Assembly (NCBI RefSeq): GCF_014836955.1 | Contig: NZ_JACSPV010000008.1 | Coordinates: 14,783 to 78,782 of the forward strand | Reading direction: 5' to 3' | DNA: 64,000 nt | Source of the DNA: Bacillus norwichensis | GTDB lineage: Bacteria; Bacillota; Bacilli; Bacillales; Bacillaceae_C | Shown here: piece by piece, positions 8,464-15,722 of the stretch | Position numbering within the stretch: position 1 is the first letter of the stretch | Layout of the letters: every line of letters starts with the position of its first letter | Made by a program: the position numbers and the translations under genes | Notes under the pieces: generated by a model | Told to the model about the DNA's origin: nothing | Database searches by the model: none | Seen by the model: only the letters and a program-made list of their open reading frames with translations

Positions 8464-9474
8464 TTAAAATGTTAACACAACACGTCCATTGATTTGTCCT
8501 TTTTCCATTCGATCAAACACTTGGTTAATTTCATCAAGCTCTGCGGTAGAGACGATGGCTTTCACTTTCCCGTCTGCAGCAAATTGAAGGGCCTCTTGCA
8601 TGTCTTTTCTCGTACCAACAATCGAGCCTTTGACAGTGACACCGTTTAAAACTGTATCGAAAATTGGAACAGGGATTTCATCGTTAGGCAACCCGACAAG
8701 TACTACCGATCCGCCTCGTTTGACGGAATGGTAAGCTTGTTCAAACGCGGCTTTGTTTACGGCAACGCTGATAGCAGCCTGCACACCGCCTACTTGATCT
8801 TTAATGACCTGGGCTGGATCGGAAGTTTTTCCATTGACAGCCAAATCAGCACCTAAGTCTTTAGCAAGTTGAAGCTTATCGTCGTTGATATCAACGGCCA
8901 CTACATTGAAGCCCATGGCTTTTGCATATTGAAGTGCAATATGACCTAACCCGCCGATACCATATACGGCCACCCAATCACCAGCCTTGGCACCTGACAC
9001 TTTTAAAGCTTTATAAGTGGTTACTCCTGCACATAAAATCGGGGCAATTTCTACTGGATCGACGCCATCCGGAATTCTTGCGACGTAATCGGCGGGCGCC
9101 ACGCAATATTCGGCAAAGGCACCATCAGCGGAATAGCCGCCGTTCAATTGATTGGGACAGAGCGTTTCATTTCCAGATAGACAGTATTCACACTCTCCGC
9201 AAGCTCTAAAAAGCCAAGGAACCCCAACGCGGTCTCCTTTTTTCAAAGAAGTGACACCTTGTCCAATTTGTTCAACAATACCAACCCCTTCATGACCAGG
9301 AATGACTGGAAGCTTTGGTTTGACTGGCCAGTCTCCATGTGCGGCATGCAGGTCAGTGTGACAAACTCCGCAGGCTTCCATTCTAATCAATACTTCACCA
9401 AGCTTTGGTTGAGGAATTTCCACCTCCTTGATTTCAAGCTTTTCTTGGAACTCATTGACGACAGCTGCTCTCAT
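8464..9474 (-). CDS. adhP: Zinc-dependent alcohol dehydrogenase, AdhP/AdhT type
   Basis: A 336-residue medium-chain NAD-dependent alcohol dehydrogenase oxidising primary alcohols such as ethanol or running in reverse. Catalytic zinc ligands: Cys38 and His61 (GHE), plus the Cys of PILCAGVTT near 148. Structural zinc cysteines are 92, 95, 98 and 106. The Rossmann glycine motif GIGGLGH is near 173-179. The ATG at 9474 is preceded by AAGGAGGAA. A textbook sigma-54 promoter lies about 47 bp upstream, so transcription should need RpoN and an enhancer-binding protein. The convergent NtrC-type regulator is the obvious candidate. It ends just after a partial dispersed repeat. Confidence 0.95.
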   Translation of the reverse strand: MRAAVVNEFQEKLEIKEVEIPQPKLGEVLIRMEACGVCHTDLHAAHGDWPVKPKLPVIPGHEGVGIVEQIGQGVTSLKKGDRVGVPWLFRACGECEYCLSGNETLCPNQLNGGYSADGAFAEYCVAPADYVARIPDGVDPVEIAPILCAGVTTYKALKVSGAKAGDWVAVYGIGGLGHIALQYAKAMGFNVVAVDINDDKLQLAKDLGADLAVNGKTSDPAQVIKDQVGGVQAAISVAVNKAAFEQAYHSVKRGGSVVLVGLPNDEIPVPIFDTVLNGVTVKGSIVGTRKDMQEALQFAADGKVKAIVSTAELDEINQVFDRMEKGQINGRVVLTF

Positions 9475-9520
9475 TACTGATTCCTCCTTGTGTATGATGG
9501 CTTGCTTATAAATTTAATAT

Positions 9521-9537
9521 TGCAAAAATAATGCCAA
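9521..9537 (-). promoter_or_regulatory. Sigma-54 (-24/-12) promoter of the zinc ADH gene
   Basis: Read on the minus strand the site is TTGGCATTATTTTTGCA. The invariant GG (-24) and GC (-12) are exactly 12 bp apart, matching TGGCAC-N5-TTGCA with one mismatch. It lies 47-63 bp upstream of the start codon. Confidence 0.88.
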
Positions 9538-9599
9538 CTTGAGATTGTGCATAAATTGGGAGAATGAGAGCTTTCTCTGCCGTTTTATTGTTTCATTTT

Positions 9600-9630
9600 G
9601 CCGAAAATTCGGCTTAGATGGCCGAATTTT
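9600..9630. promoter_or_regulatory. Inverted repeats upstream of the sigma-54 promoter (candidate enhancer)
   Basis: AAAATTCGGC (9604-9613) and GCCGAATTTT (9621-9630) form a perfect 10-bp inverted repeat with a 7-nt gap. GCCGAA/TTCGGC (9600-9613) makes an overlapping second dyad, giving three CCGAA-type half sites. They lie about 65-95 bp upstream of the -24 element, a usual place for enhancer sites. Termination of transcripts entering from either side is an alternative. Confidence 0.55.
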
Positions 9631-9658
9631 TGTTAAAGAATTTCTGCGAAAATTAAAA

Positions 9659-9690
9659 CGTGAAGCGTCCCTATTAAGGCACGCTTCACA
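9659..9690 (-). terminator. Terminator of the padR operon
   Basis: GTGAAGCGT (9660-9668) pairs with ACGCTTCAC (9681-9689) just after the stop of the last leftward gene. On the minus strand it is followed by GTTTTAATTTT. Confidence 0.8.
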
Positions 9691-9693
9691 TTT

Positions 9694-10443
9694 TTAGACG
9701 CTCCGTTTTTTGTTTTTTAGGAATAAACTTAATAATATTATGATAAACATACAAACAAATGTTGCTATACCGATCATTAGGATTGTGGTGTCCGAAAAAT
9801 TAGAAAATCGGAACAGAACATCTGGTATGAACAATATGGCAGGTAGCCAAATGGTCAGCCATGTTTTACTCCATACGGCAAGCAGGATAAAAATAGCTGA
9901 ACAAATGCCCACAATGATCCAATTTACAGTGGCGCTCCCAGTATAAAAAGGTTGAACGAAAAGCCCGCTTCCCAACAATAAAAGTAAAAATAGGGTTGTC
10001 ACACAGGCGCTGGCAATCATTCCATTGAGAAAAAACGTATTTGTTGAAAATTGTTTTTTCCCCGCCTGCTGCAAAAAGAAAACATAAATAAGCAAACCAG
10101 CAATGGCGGTTAGGGGAAAGCCTATGACTTGCACGATATTTAAGGTTAACTCTCCTCTAATGGCAGGTCCCATGATAAAGTATGCTGTGACACCGGCAAA
10201 GAATATGGGCAAATATTTTGCAAGGCTTTTAAAGTCTGTATCCATCTCTCTTTTTAATGAATTCATATACTGTTCTGGTGTGCAATCAATAATTTCATCG
10301 ATGTTTTTACCGTCTTTTTCGGCTTCTATTAAATGTACCTTTAATTCCTCGGTTAGATCATTTATCTCTTTTTCTTTTTTACCTGAAGTCACTAAGTAAA
10401 GCCGAAGGTTTTCAATAAAGGTTTCGCTTTTGGCGGATAACAA
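9694..10443 (-). CDS. HAAS-domain membrane protein
   Basis: A 249-residue protein. The N-terminal ~80 residues are soluble and helical (FIENLRLYLVTSGKKEKEI), ending in the conserved PEQYMNSLKREM. This resembles the HAAS/DUF1700-type domain that accompanies PadR regulators. About six hydrophobic segments follow from residue 85 to the end, which is basic (KNKKRSV). It starts 19 bp after its paralogue and is the last gene of a padR operon. The family is thought to act in membrane-stress or envelope signalling; no enzymatic motif is visible, so the role is inferred only. Confidence 0.75.
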   Translation of the reverse strand: MLSAKSETFIENLRLYLVTSGKKEKEINDLTEELKVHLIEAEKDGKNIDEIIDCTPEQYMNSLKREMDTDFKSLAKYLPIFFAGVTAYFIMGPAIRGELTLNIVQVIGFPLTAIAGLLIYVFFLQQAGKKQFSTNTFFLNGMIASACVTTLFLLLLLGSGLFVQPFYTGSATVNWIIVGICSAIFILLAVWSKTWLTIWLPAILFIPDVLFRFSNFSDTTILMIGIATFVCMFIIILLSLFLKNKKRSV

Positions 10444-10462
10444 TTTTTTCCCTCCTATAGGT

Positions 10463-11125
10463 CTATTTCTTTTCTACATACATAATAAGCCAGAGGATTG
10501 CCCCTCCTATTAATGAAGCCCACCATGGAAAATCGAGGGATGGCCCGATTTCCGGAGTGAATTTTGCTAATAACAATACAACACCCATGCCCACGGCTGC
10601 CGTTATTCCAGCCATCAACATATTCCTTTTTGTGTTTCGTTGTTCTTTGAACAAGGAATTATTTATTAGCCTTAAAATGAGCCAGATCGTAAGACTGACG
10701 AAACATGCGATGCCAAAAGAGACAACGCCAGTTACAAATAAGTTGATCTCCGTTTTAACCTCAAGAAATTGTGAAAGGACCAAAATAAGAATCCCCCGTA
10801 TGATAAGAACCCAACTAACTATATTACCTACGATCCCGGCAACAAAGGGTATAGCAGCCCTTTTTTTCTCTTTTGGGAGCTGCTCGATAATTTCATCGGC
10901 GAAAGCTTTCGGATCATCGCCAAAAATATCTTTGGCTGATTTTCCTTCTTCCTGGCCATCGAGCAAATGATCCAGTATTTCCATCAGTATTTCTTCCGAC
11001 TGTTGTTCTGAAAGGGTTAATTGTAGACGTATATAGATCAATAAATCACTGTAATAAGCCTCATTTCGAGGTGTCAATAACTCTCTTTTTCGATTGTTTT
11101 CTTCAATCAGTTTTTCTGCATCCAT
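10463..11125 (-). CDS. HAAS/DUF1129-like membrane protein
   Basis: A 220-residue protein with a soluble N-terminal helical domain (about 1-90), containing YIRLQLTLSEQQSEEILMEI and the acidic FGDDPKAFADEIIEQLPKEK, typical of HAAS/DUF1129 proteins. Four hydrophobic segments follow (about 95-215). It starts 4 bp after the PadR gene's stop, so it is translationally close to the regulator. Together with the downstream paralogue it makes the usual PadR plus HAAS cassette. No catalytic motif is seen. Confidence 0.75.
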   Translation of the reverse strand: MDAEKLIEENNRKRELLTPRNEAYYSDLLIYIRLQLTLSEQQSEEILMEILDHLLDGQEEGKSAKDIFGDDPKAFADEIIEQLPKEKKRAAIPFVAGIVGNIVSWVLIIRGILILVLSQFLEVKTEINLFVTGVVSFGIACFVSLTIWLILRLINNSLFKEQRNTKRNMLMAGITAAVGMGVVLLLAKFTPEIGPSLDFPWWASLIGGAILWLIMYVEKK

Positions 11126-11129
11126 GGTT

Positions 11130-11453
11130 TCACCTTCTTTTTAATAGTTCATTGACAGGAACAGATATTTGATTCCATTCCTCAATAATGGTTGCCAAAG
11201 TTTCATGGCCCGTATCTGTTAAAAAATAATATTTCCGGTTCGGTCCAGAATCCGACGGCCTCATTTCTCCCCGTATCCACCCATTTTTTTGAAGCCTTAA
11301 TAAAACCGGATAAATGGTGCCTTCGCTGACATCTTGTAGGCCGATGTCTTGTAATTTTTTGGACAATTCGTACCCATAAACTGCTTCTTTTTCGATGACC
11401 GCCAATACACAGCCATCTAATATTCCTTTCAATAACTGACTTCGTACAGACAT
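11130..11453 (-). CDS. PadR-family transcriptional regulator
   Basis: A 107-residue winged-helix repressor: LLKGILDGCVLAVIEKEAVY, GYELSKKLQDIG, then the recognition region SEGTIYPVLLRLQKNGW and the wing SDSGPNRKYYFLTDTG. These are all hallmarks of PadR. I choose the ATG at 11453 (MSVRSQLLKG), with GGATGG 5 nt upstream; an in-frame start at 11489 is less natural. It heads an operon with two HAAS membrane proteins and probably autoregulates. A -10 hexamer overlapped by a 15-bp repeat lies upstream. Confidence 0.9.
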   Translation of the reverse strand: MSVRSQLLKGILDGCVLAVIEKEAVYGYELSKKLQDIGLQDVSEGTIYPVLLRLQKNGWIRGEMRPSDSGPNRKYYFLTDTGHETLATIIEEWNQISVPVNELLKRR

Positions 11454-11480
11454 ATGCACCATCCATTCTATTGCTATTAT

Positions 11481-11547
11481 GTTATACAAGATAGCAAAGC
11501 AAAAAACAAAACCCTCTCTGATTAAGTATTTGGTTATACAAGATAGC
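11481..11547 (-). promoter_or_regulatory. Promoter of the padR operon with duplicated 15-bp operator
   Basis: GTTATACAAGATAGC occurs at 11481-11495 and again at 11533-11547. On the minus strand TTGTTT-N17-TATAAC places the -10 (11481-11486) inside the proximal copy. A 52-bp spacing, about five helical turns, would suit two cooperating PadR dimers. Confidence 0.55.
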
Positions 11548-11555
11548 TTGGTGAA

Positions 11556-11590
11556 AACATGACTACTTGGTTTTGCAAAGTAGTCATGTT
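11556..11590. promoter_or_regulatory. 13-bp perfect inverted repeat upstream of padR
   Basis: AACATGACTACTT (11556-11568) and AAGTAGTCATGTT (11578-11590) are separated by 9 nt. No T-run follows on either strand, so it is more like an operator or a structured element than a terminator. Confidence 0.5.
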
Positions 11591-11683
11591 AAATATATAC
11601 GTAAGTTTTGTTTTTGTCAATCCGAAGTACAGAATCGCAATTTTTTCGGTAATCGGATAATAAGGTGGAGCGGTTAGCTCCAC

Positions 11684-11820
11684 CTGTATTCCATTCAGCG
11701 GGGGGCAAACCCCGGCTGAACAAAGTTAAGGCCTTCGGCGGATGCCACAGGTTTTCAGGGGGAATTTATCGAGCGGAGCTCGATAAAATCTGGGCGCAAA
11801 TACGCCAAGGCGCATTTGAG
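11684..11820 (+). repeat. Dispersed element, copy 2
   Basis: Contains TGTATTCCATTCAGC, a G-run/C-run hairpin closed by TTCAGC/GCTGAA, AAGTTAAGGCCT, GGCGGATGCCACAG, and the hairpin TTTATCGAGC-GGA-GCTCGATAAA. It ends in GGGCGCAAATACGCC and AAGGCGCATTTGA. The usual left end is replaced by the GGTGGAGC hairpin. Confidence 0.9.
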
Positions 11821-11827
11821 ATGTATG

Positions 11828-12688
11828 TCAAATATGGTCTAATTTCTCTTTTTTTATCTTTGGCCATCTAAATTTTGGAACATGCTTTACCATTGTTTTA
11901 TAGATGATACCCCATTGTTGTTCTGATAAGGATGTAACTGGCATATCAGTTTTTACCCCAAGACTTCTTTTTAATTGTTTTATTTGAGGTGGTGTAAATA
12001 TTCTTTGGAATGCTAAGTTAATAGATGACCGTGGGCTTTTAAACAAATAATTAACCATTCCCCAAAAGATTAAATAGTCCGAAGTCGGTACAAATGGTCT
12101 TGCTTTTCTATTTATCGAGATCATAGCTGAATCCACCCTTGGCGGTGGAGAGAAATTTTTTCGTGAAATCTCTTTAGAGTATCGAATATCAAACCACATT
12201 CTCCAAGCAATCACATATGGATCTTTTACCATATTTGAAGTAAACCTTTTAGCTGCACCTTTTTCCATCACAATGACTCCTCTTTGAAATCCACTTAAGG
12301 GATTATTAAGAAGCAGTTTCATAATAGGTGTTGTGATGGAATACGGAATATTGGAGACAACAATAAATGGCTCCTTTGGCAAATGAAATTGCAAAATATC
12401 TTCATGAATGATTTTAGTATGCTTTTGTTGAAAAAATTTACGCTTCAAAACTTCAACAAACTCACTATCATATTCTACCGCCAAAACTTTTCTAGCTCTT
12501 TGACTTAAAACTGAAGTTAAAGCTCCTTTTCCAGCACCTAAATCTAAAACTGTATCATTTTTGCTTATTTTTGCCAGATCGACAATCGAATGAATCAATT
12601 TATTGTTGTGCATTAAATGTTGTCCAGAAAAATTGCGTGGGGCTCCACGGGTGATTTTCTTCGTACTCTTATGTTTATTGGTGGTCAT
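11828..12688 (-). CDS. erm: 23S rRNA (adenine-N6) dimethyltransferase, Erm(D)-like
   Basis: A 286-residue Erm methylase that dimethylates A2058 of 23S rRNA and gives macrolide-lincosamide-streptogramin B resistance. The Bacillus ErmD-type start APRNFSGQHLMHN is present. The SAM motif VLDLGAGKGALT is near 46-57, followed by the acidic motif II and the catalytic NIPYSITTP. FSPPPRVDSAM follows, and a basic C-terminal tail. Length and sequence fit the Erm(D)/Erm(34) group rather than housekeeping KsgA. The ATG is preceded by AAGGAAGG. The gene is preceded by a leader peptide nearly identical to that of ermD/ermK, so induction by macrolide-stalled ribosomes is expected. Confidence 0.95.
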   Translation of the reverse strand: MTTNKHKSTKKITRGAPRNFSGQHLMHNNKLIHSIVDLAKISKNDTVLDLGAGKGALTSVLSQRARKVLAVEYDSEFVEVLKRKFFQQKHTKIIHEDILQFHLPKEPFIVVSNIPYSITTPIMKLLLNNPLSGFQRGVIVMEKGAAKRFTSNMVKDPYVIAWRMWFDIRYSKEISRKNFSPPPRVDSAMISINRKARPFVPTSDYLIFWGMVNYLFKSPRSSINLAFQRIFTPPQIKQLKRSLGVKTDMPVTSLSEQQWGIIYKTMVKHVPKFRWPKIKKEKLDHI

Positions 12689-12979
12689 GTTTCATCTTCC
12701 TTCCTTAAATAAAAAATCACATGCATCTGCCTGTGATTCAGAGTAAGGGGAAGAAGCCCGAACTTTTTTAGATGTGAACTATAAAAAGCCGCCAGCAAAT
12801 AAACCTTCTTTGATAAAAAAGGAAATAAGTGGAATAAAATGGAAACGAAAATAAAGAAAGACAGAACAATCCGCCTTTCTACATATCACATATTTTGAAT
12901 GAAATGAAGATTATTAAAAAAGGACAGACTTATCCCATTTACTCTGTAAACACAAAACAGAGCCTTTGAACGTATTTAA
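12689..12979 (-). promoter_or_regulatory. Attenuator leader of erm
   Basis: Between leader peptide and methylase the minus-strand transcript has alternative pairings. CTTTGAAC/GTTCAAAG (12964-12971 with 12986-12993) folds onto the end of the leader ORF. CTCTGT/ACAGAG (12942-12947 with 12957-12962) can compete with ACAGA/TCTGT, the latter followed by CCTTTTTT. This fits the transcriptional attenuation described for ermK. A TTTTT-rich stretch further down could be a second stop site. The folds are by eye. Confidence 0.65.
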
Positions 12980-13024
12980 TTACTGGTTCAAAGTTGGGAA
13001 ACGAAGTCTTATAGAATGTGTCAT
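12980..13024 (-). CDS. Erm leader peptide, 14 aa
   Basis: The ORF encodes MTHSIRLRFPTLNQ, from memory one residue different from the ErmD/ErmK leader (MTHSMRLRFPTLNQ). It carries the RLR motif at which macrolide-bound ribosomes stall. AGGAGG lies 11 nt upstream of the ATG. Its 3' end is part of a hairpin with the following RNA, so stalling would change folding and release erm expression. Confidence 0.9.
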   Translation of the reverse strand: MTHSIRLRFPTLNQ

Positions 13025-13061
13025 TTTTTAATAATCCTCCTAGAATTTTGAATACACTTTC

Positions 13062-13090
13062 ATTATAGGTTTCCCTTTGAAATAAGTCAA
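13062..13090 (-). promoter_or_regulatory. Sigma-A promoter of erm
   Basis: Minus strand TTGACT (13085-13090), 17-bp spacer, TATAAT (13062-13067). It lies about 40 bp upstream of the leader-peptide start. Confidence 0.85.
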
Positions 13091-13334
13091 AGCAAAAAGG
13101 GAAAGAAATGTAAATTTTTACACGTGTTTTGCTATGAAAAAATTGGATAGATCTATATTAATTGCAATTCCTGATGCATTGCTTAAAACCCTGTATTTTT
13201 CACAGCATATATAGCATTGCCCACAAAGAATTGACTTTTGCATTTTTTTCATGGCGACTTTAGGAAGTATCTTTTGTTTAAAATACAAGATCAGCAATAA
13301 AATCAAAGCAACAATTTAATAACAAGAGAAAAAA

Positions 13335-13526
13335 TCATAGCTCTTTTTGTTCACAATACTCATCGACCAATTTTTCTATCTGTTCTAATTCTGGCTGCTT
13401 GCCTGAAAAGGAAAATGGCAGTTCCTCAATGAACTCACCTTCATGGTAAACGTGAATAGCTCCATTTTGCTCGATAACACTATATTCCGGTTCAAATCTA
13501 TATCCATCTCTTTCAATGGCTCCCAC
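13335..13526 (-). CDS. Small conserved Bacillus protein (DUF5370/YbxH-like)
   Basis: A 63-residue acidic soluble protein (MGAIERDGYRFEPEYSVIEQ then NGAIHVYHEGEFIEELPF). The GTG start has AAGGAG 10 nt upstream. From memory it matches the short B. subtilis YbxH family, which has no known function. It is monocistronic, with no obvious partner. Confidence 0.7.
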   Translation of the reverse strand: MGAIERDGYRFEPEYSVIEQNGAIHVYHEGEFIEELPFSFSGKQPELEQIEKLVDEYCEQKEL

Positions 13527-13673
13527 TTTTCAACAACTCCTTATCGAAATATATGAACTTATCCTGTCCATCCCCATTGAATCCATACAGTGCATGGCAA
13601 ACAAGGCGATTTACTTATAAAATGAATGAAACAACACTCGGATAATTTTCATTTTGGAATTGGAGGTGGGGTA

Positions 13674-14105
13674 ATGAAAAGAATTTTATTTTTTGTTGCT
13701 GCTCTTTCCGCCGGTATTTTATTAAGTATCGAAGCGGCTATAGGTGGTGCGCTCGGGAAAAATATTGGTGAATTGGAAGCTTCTCTGTTTGTCTTCGCAG
13801 TTGGTGCAGTTATTTTGTTTCCAGTGGCTATCATTTTTCAAAAAACATATATAACAAAGGTATTTCACCTTCCTAAATGGGAATTGATTGGAGGATTTCT
13901 GGGAGCGTTTTATTTAGTAATGCTCCTGTTCAGTGTCAATATGATGGGTGTCGGAGCCTCGATGGTTGCTGTTATTATTGGTCAAATTTTCATAAGTATC
14001 ATAATTGACCATTTTGGCTGGTTTGGGATGCCAAAAATCAAATTTGACCGAAACCGACTGACGGCTGTAACTCTATTAATAGGTGCTTTATTTCTCATTC
14101 TATAG
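13674..14105 (+). CDS. DMT-family membrane protein, YdcZ type (first of a pair)
   Basis: A 143-residue protein with about five membrane helices of the YdcZ/DUF606 family (half-size drug/metabolite transporters). Family-typical stretches are GILLSIEAAIGGALGKNIG, then FLGAFYLVML and VGASMVAVIIGQIFISIIID. The ATG at 13674 has GGAGGTGGGG just upstream; the earlier in-frame start at 13626 is rejected. The next gene is a paralogue starting 12 bp after its stop, so the two probably form a heterodimeric transporter. The substrate is unknown. Confidence 0.85.
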   Translation: MKRILFFVAALSAGILLSIEAAIGGALGKNIGELEASLFVFAVGAVILFPVAIIFQKTYITKVFHLPKWELIGGFLGAFYLVMLLFSVNMMGVGASMVAVIIGQIFISIIIDHFGWFGMPKIKFDRNRLTAVTLLIGALFLIL

Positions 14106-14117
14106 GTGGTGGTTTTC

Positions 14118-14597
14118 TTGATTTTATTAATGATGCTCATACCAATAATTGCCGGAGTAAGTATAAGCATCCAATCGGCGGTTAATGGTAATCTGGGAGC
14201 GAAGACGAGCAGTCTGGTGAGTTCGGCTTTATCATTTCTGACGGGAACTGTTTCGCTTACTGTTGCTGTTATACTTTTCGGAAATGGCGACATTCTTGCA
14301 GTGAAAGAAGTGCCAGCGTGGCAATGGCTCGCGGCTGTGTGTGGAATCCTTTTCATTACGATTATGGTCTTTATTGTTCCAAGAATCGGAGTGACAGCAA
14401 CGACAGTCACGGTTATTATTGGACAGTTGATTGCTAGTTTGGCGGTTGATCATAATGGCTGGTTCCTTACAGATATAAGTTCATTCAGTTTGAGAAAAGG
14501 GCTGGGGATTATGTTATTGTTAGGATCGCTCTTTTTTGTGTATAAAGATAGGGAGAAGGAAAAAGCCGTTTCTGACTTAGAAAAATCAGCCCAATAA
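14118..14597 (+). CDS. DMT-family membrane protein, YdcZ type (second of a pair)
   Basis: A 159-residue paralogue of the preceding gene with about five membrane helices (IAGVSISIQSAVNGNLG; ATTVTVIIGQLIASLAVDHN). I choose TTG at 14118, 8 nt after AGGTGG; GTG codons at 14106 and 14109 lie inside the ribosome site. The tail is hydrophilic (KDREKEKAVSDLEKSAQ). Adjacent duplicated half-size DMT genes usually encode two oppositely inserted subunits. Confidence 0.85.
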   Translation: MILLMMLIPIIAGVSISIQSAVNGNLGAKTSSLVSSALSFLTGTVSLTVAVILFGNGDILAVKEVPAWQWLAAVCGILFITIMVFIVPRIGVTATTVTVIIGQLIASLAVDHNGWFLTDISSFSLRKGLGIMLLLGSLFFVYKDREKEKAVSDLEKSAQ

Positions 14598-14656
14598 CCT
14601 AACGTTCCTAGTGTGTTAAAATTATTAAACTACATAATGAAGGGATGGATATAATC

Positions 14657-15706
14657 ATGACAAGTTCTTCACCTGTAAAATTGACCTCTTTGTCTTCCAA
14701 AGGAGGCTGTGGCTGCAAAATCGGACCTGCGGATTTGGCAAAGGTTTTGCAAGAACTCCCGCAGGGCATTTCTGATCCGAACCTTCTAGTGGGTTTGGAT
14801 ACAAGCGATGATGCTGGTGTATATCGTTTAAATGATACGACAGCTATTGTCCAGACAATTGATTTTTTTACTCCGATCGTAGATGATCCTTATGATTTTG
14901 GTCAGATTGCTGCTGCCAATGCGATTAGTGATGTATATGCTATGGGAGGGAAGCCAATCACAGCCTTGAATGTTGTTGCTTTTCCGATTGCAACACTTGA
15001 TAAAAGTATTTTGGCGGACATTTTAAGAGGAGCGGGCGACAAGTTGAAAGAGGCAGATGCTGTTCTAGTTGGGGGACACTCCATTGATGATCAGGAGCCG
15101 AAATTTGGCATGGCTGTCACTGGGCTTATCCATCCAGATAAAGTGAGAACGAATGCCGGTGCTCGTCCTGGAGATAGTCTTGTTTTAACAAAGCCAATCG
15201 GCGTCGGAATCATGACGACATCATTGAAAAAAGGATTGCTTTCAGAAGAGGAGATCGAACGTGTTACAAAGGTGATGACAACGTTAAATCGGAAAGCAGC
15301 TGAAATCAGCGAGAAGTACACGGTTCATGCTTCAACAGACGTAACAGGATTCGGACTTCTGGGACATGCGTCTGAAATGGCGAAAGGAAGTAATGTTGGA
15401 ATCAGAATTTTTTACGAGCAGGTTCCGATACTGGAACGTGTGCAAGAATTAGCTGAATCTGGTGCTGTACCTGGAGGAACTAAAAATAATTTTGCTCACT
15501 TGGAAGATGTGGTGACTTACCCTGAATCCATGAATCAGATTGAGAGATGGATCTTATGCGATGCTGTTACATCTGGAGGATTACTTTTAGCAGTTGATTC
15601 GGAAGAAGCAGGGCGGCTTGCAGAGGAATTGCGTGACAATGAAGTTGAGGCACAGGTGATCGGAGAAGTGCTTGGGGAAAATAAAGGAAGGATTACGGTC
15701 CAGTAG
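14657..15706 (+). CDS. selD: Selenide, water dikinase
   Basis: A 349-residue ATP-dependent enzyme making selenophosphate from selenide. The N-terminal glycine-rich active-site loop is KGGCGCKIGP, with cysteine (not selenocysteine) at residues 18 and 20. The nucleotide-binding aspartates are seen in DDAGVY and the AIR-synthase-like core follows (DFFTPIVDDPYDFG, GVGIMTTSLKKG, DVTGFGLLGH). I choose ATG 14657 (MTSSSPVK); the upstream in-frame ATG at 14645 overlaps the AAGGGATGG ribosome site. The next gene, 16 bp on, is mnmH, so selenophosphate here likely feeds tRNA selenation. No selA or selB is in the window. Confidence 0.95.
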   Translation: MTSSSPVKLTSLSSKGGCGCKIGPADLAKVLQELPQGISDPNLLVGLDTSDDAGVYRLNDTTAIVQTIDFFTPIVDDPYDFGQIAAANAISDVYAMGGKPITALNVVAFPIATLDKSILADILRGAGDKLKEADAVLVGGHSIDDQEPKFGMAVTGLIHPDKVRTNAGARPGDSLVLTKPIGVGIMTTSLKKGLLSEEEIERVTKVMTTLNRKAAEISEKYTVHASTDVTGFGLLGHASEMAKGSNVGIRIFYEQVPILERVQELAESGAVPGGTKNNFAHLEDVVTYPESMNQIERWILCDAVTSGGLLLAVDSEEAGRLAEELRDNEVEAQVIGEVLGENKGRITVQ

Positions 15707-15722
15707 TTTGGAGTGAAAAAGA

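Larger units (their letters stand above)
11454..11827. other. Region between padR and erm
   Basis: Holds the padR promoter with its repeats, the 13-bp inverted repeat, a GGTGGAGC/GCTCCACC hairpin at 11664-11684, and dispersed element copy 2. No gene is seen. The repeat lies convergently behind erm, which ends at 11828. Confidence 0.6.

Noticed and set aside
11828-12688. KsgA (16S dimethyltransferase) instead of Erm
   Set aside because: The APRNFSGQHLMHN start, the basic tail and the ermD-type leader peptide point to Erm.
13118-13306. 62-aa minus-strand frame with several cysteines
   Set aside because: No ribosome site and AT-rich composition; it lies just upstream of the erm promoter and looks like chance.
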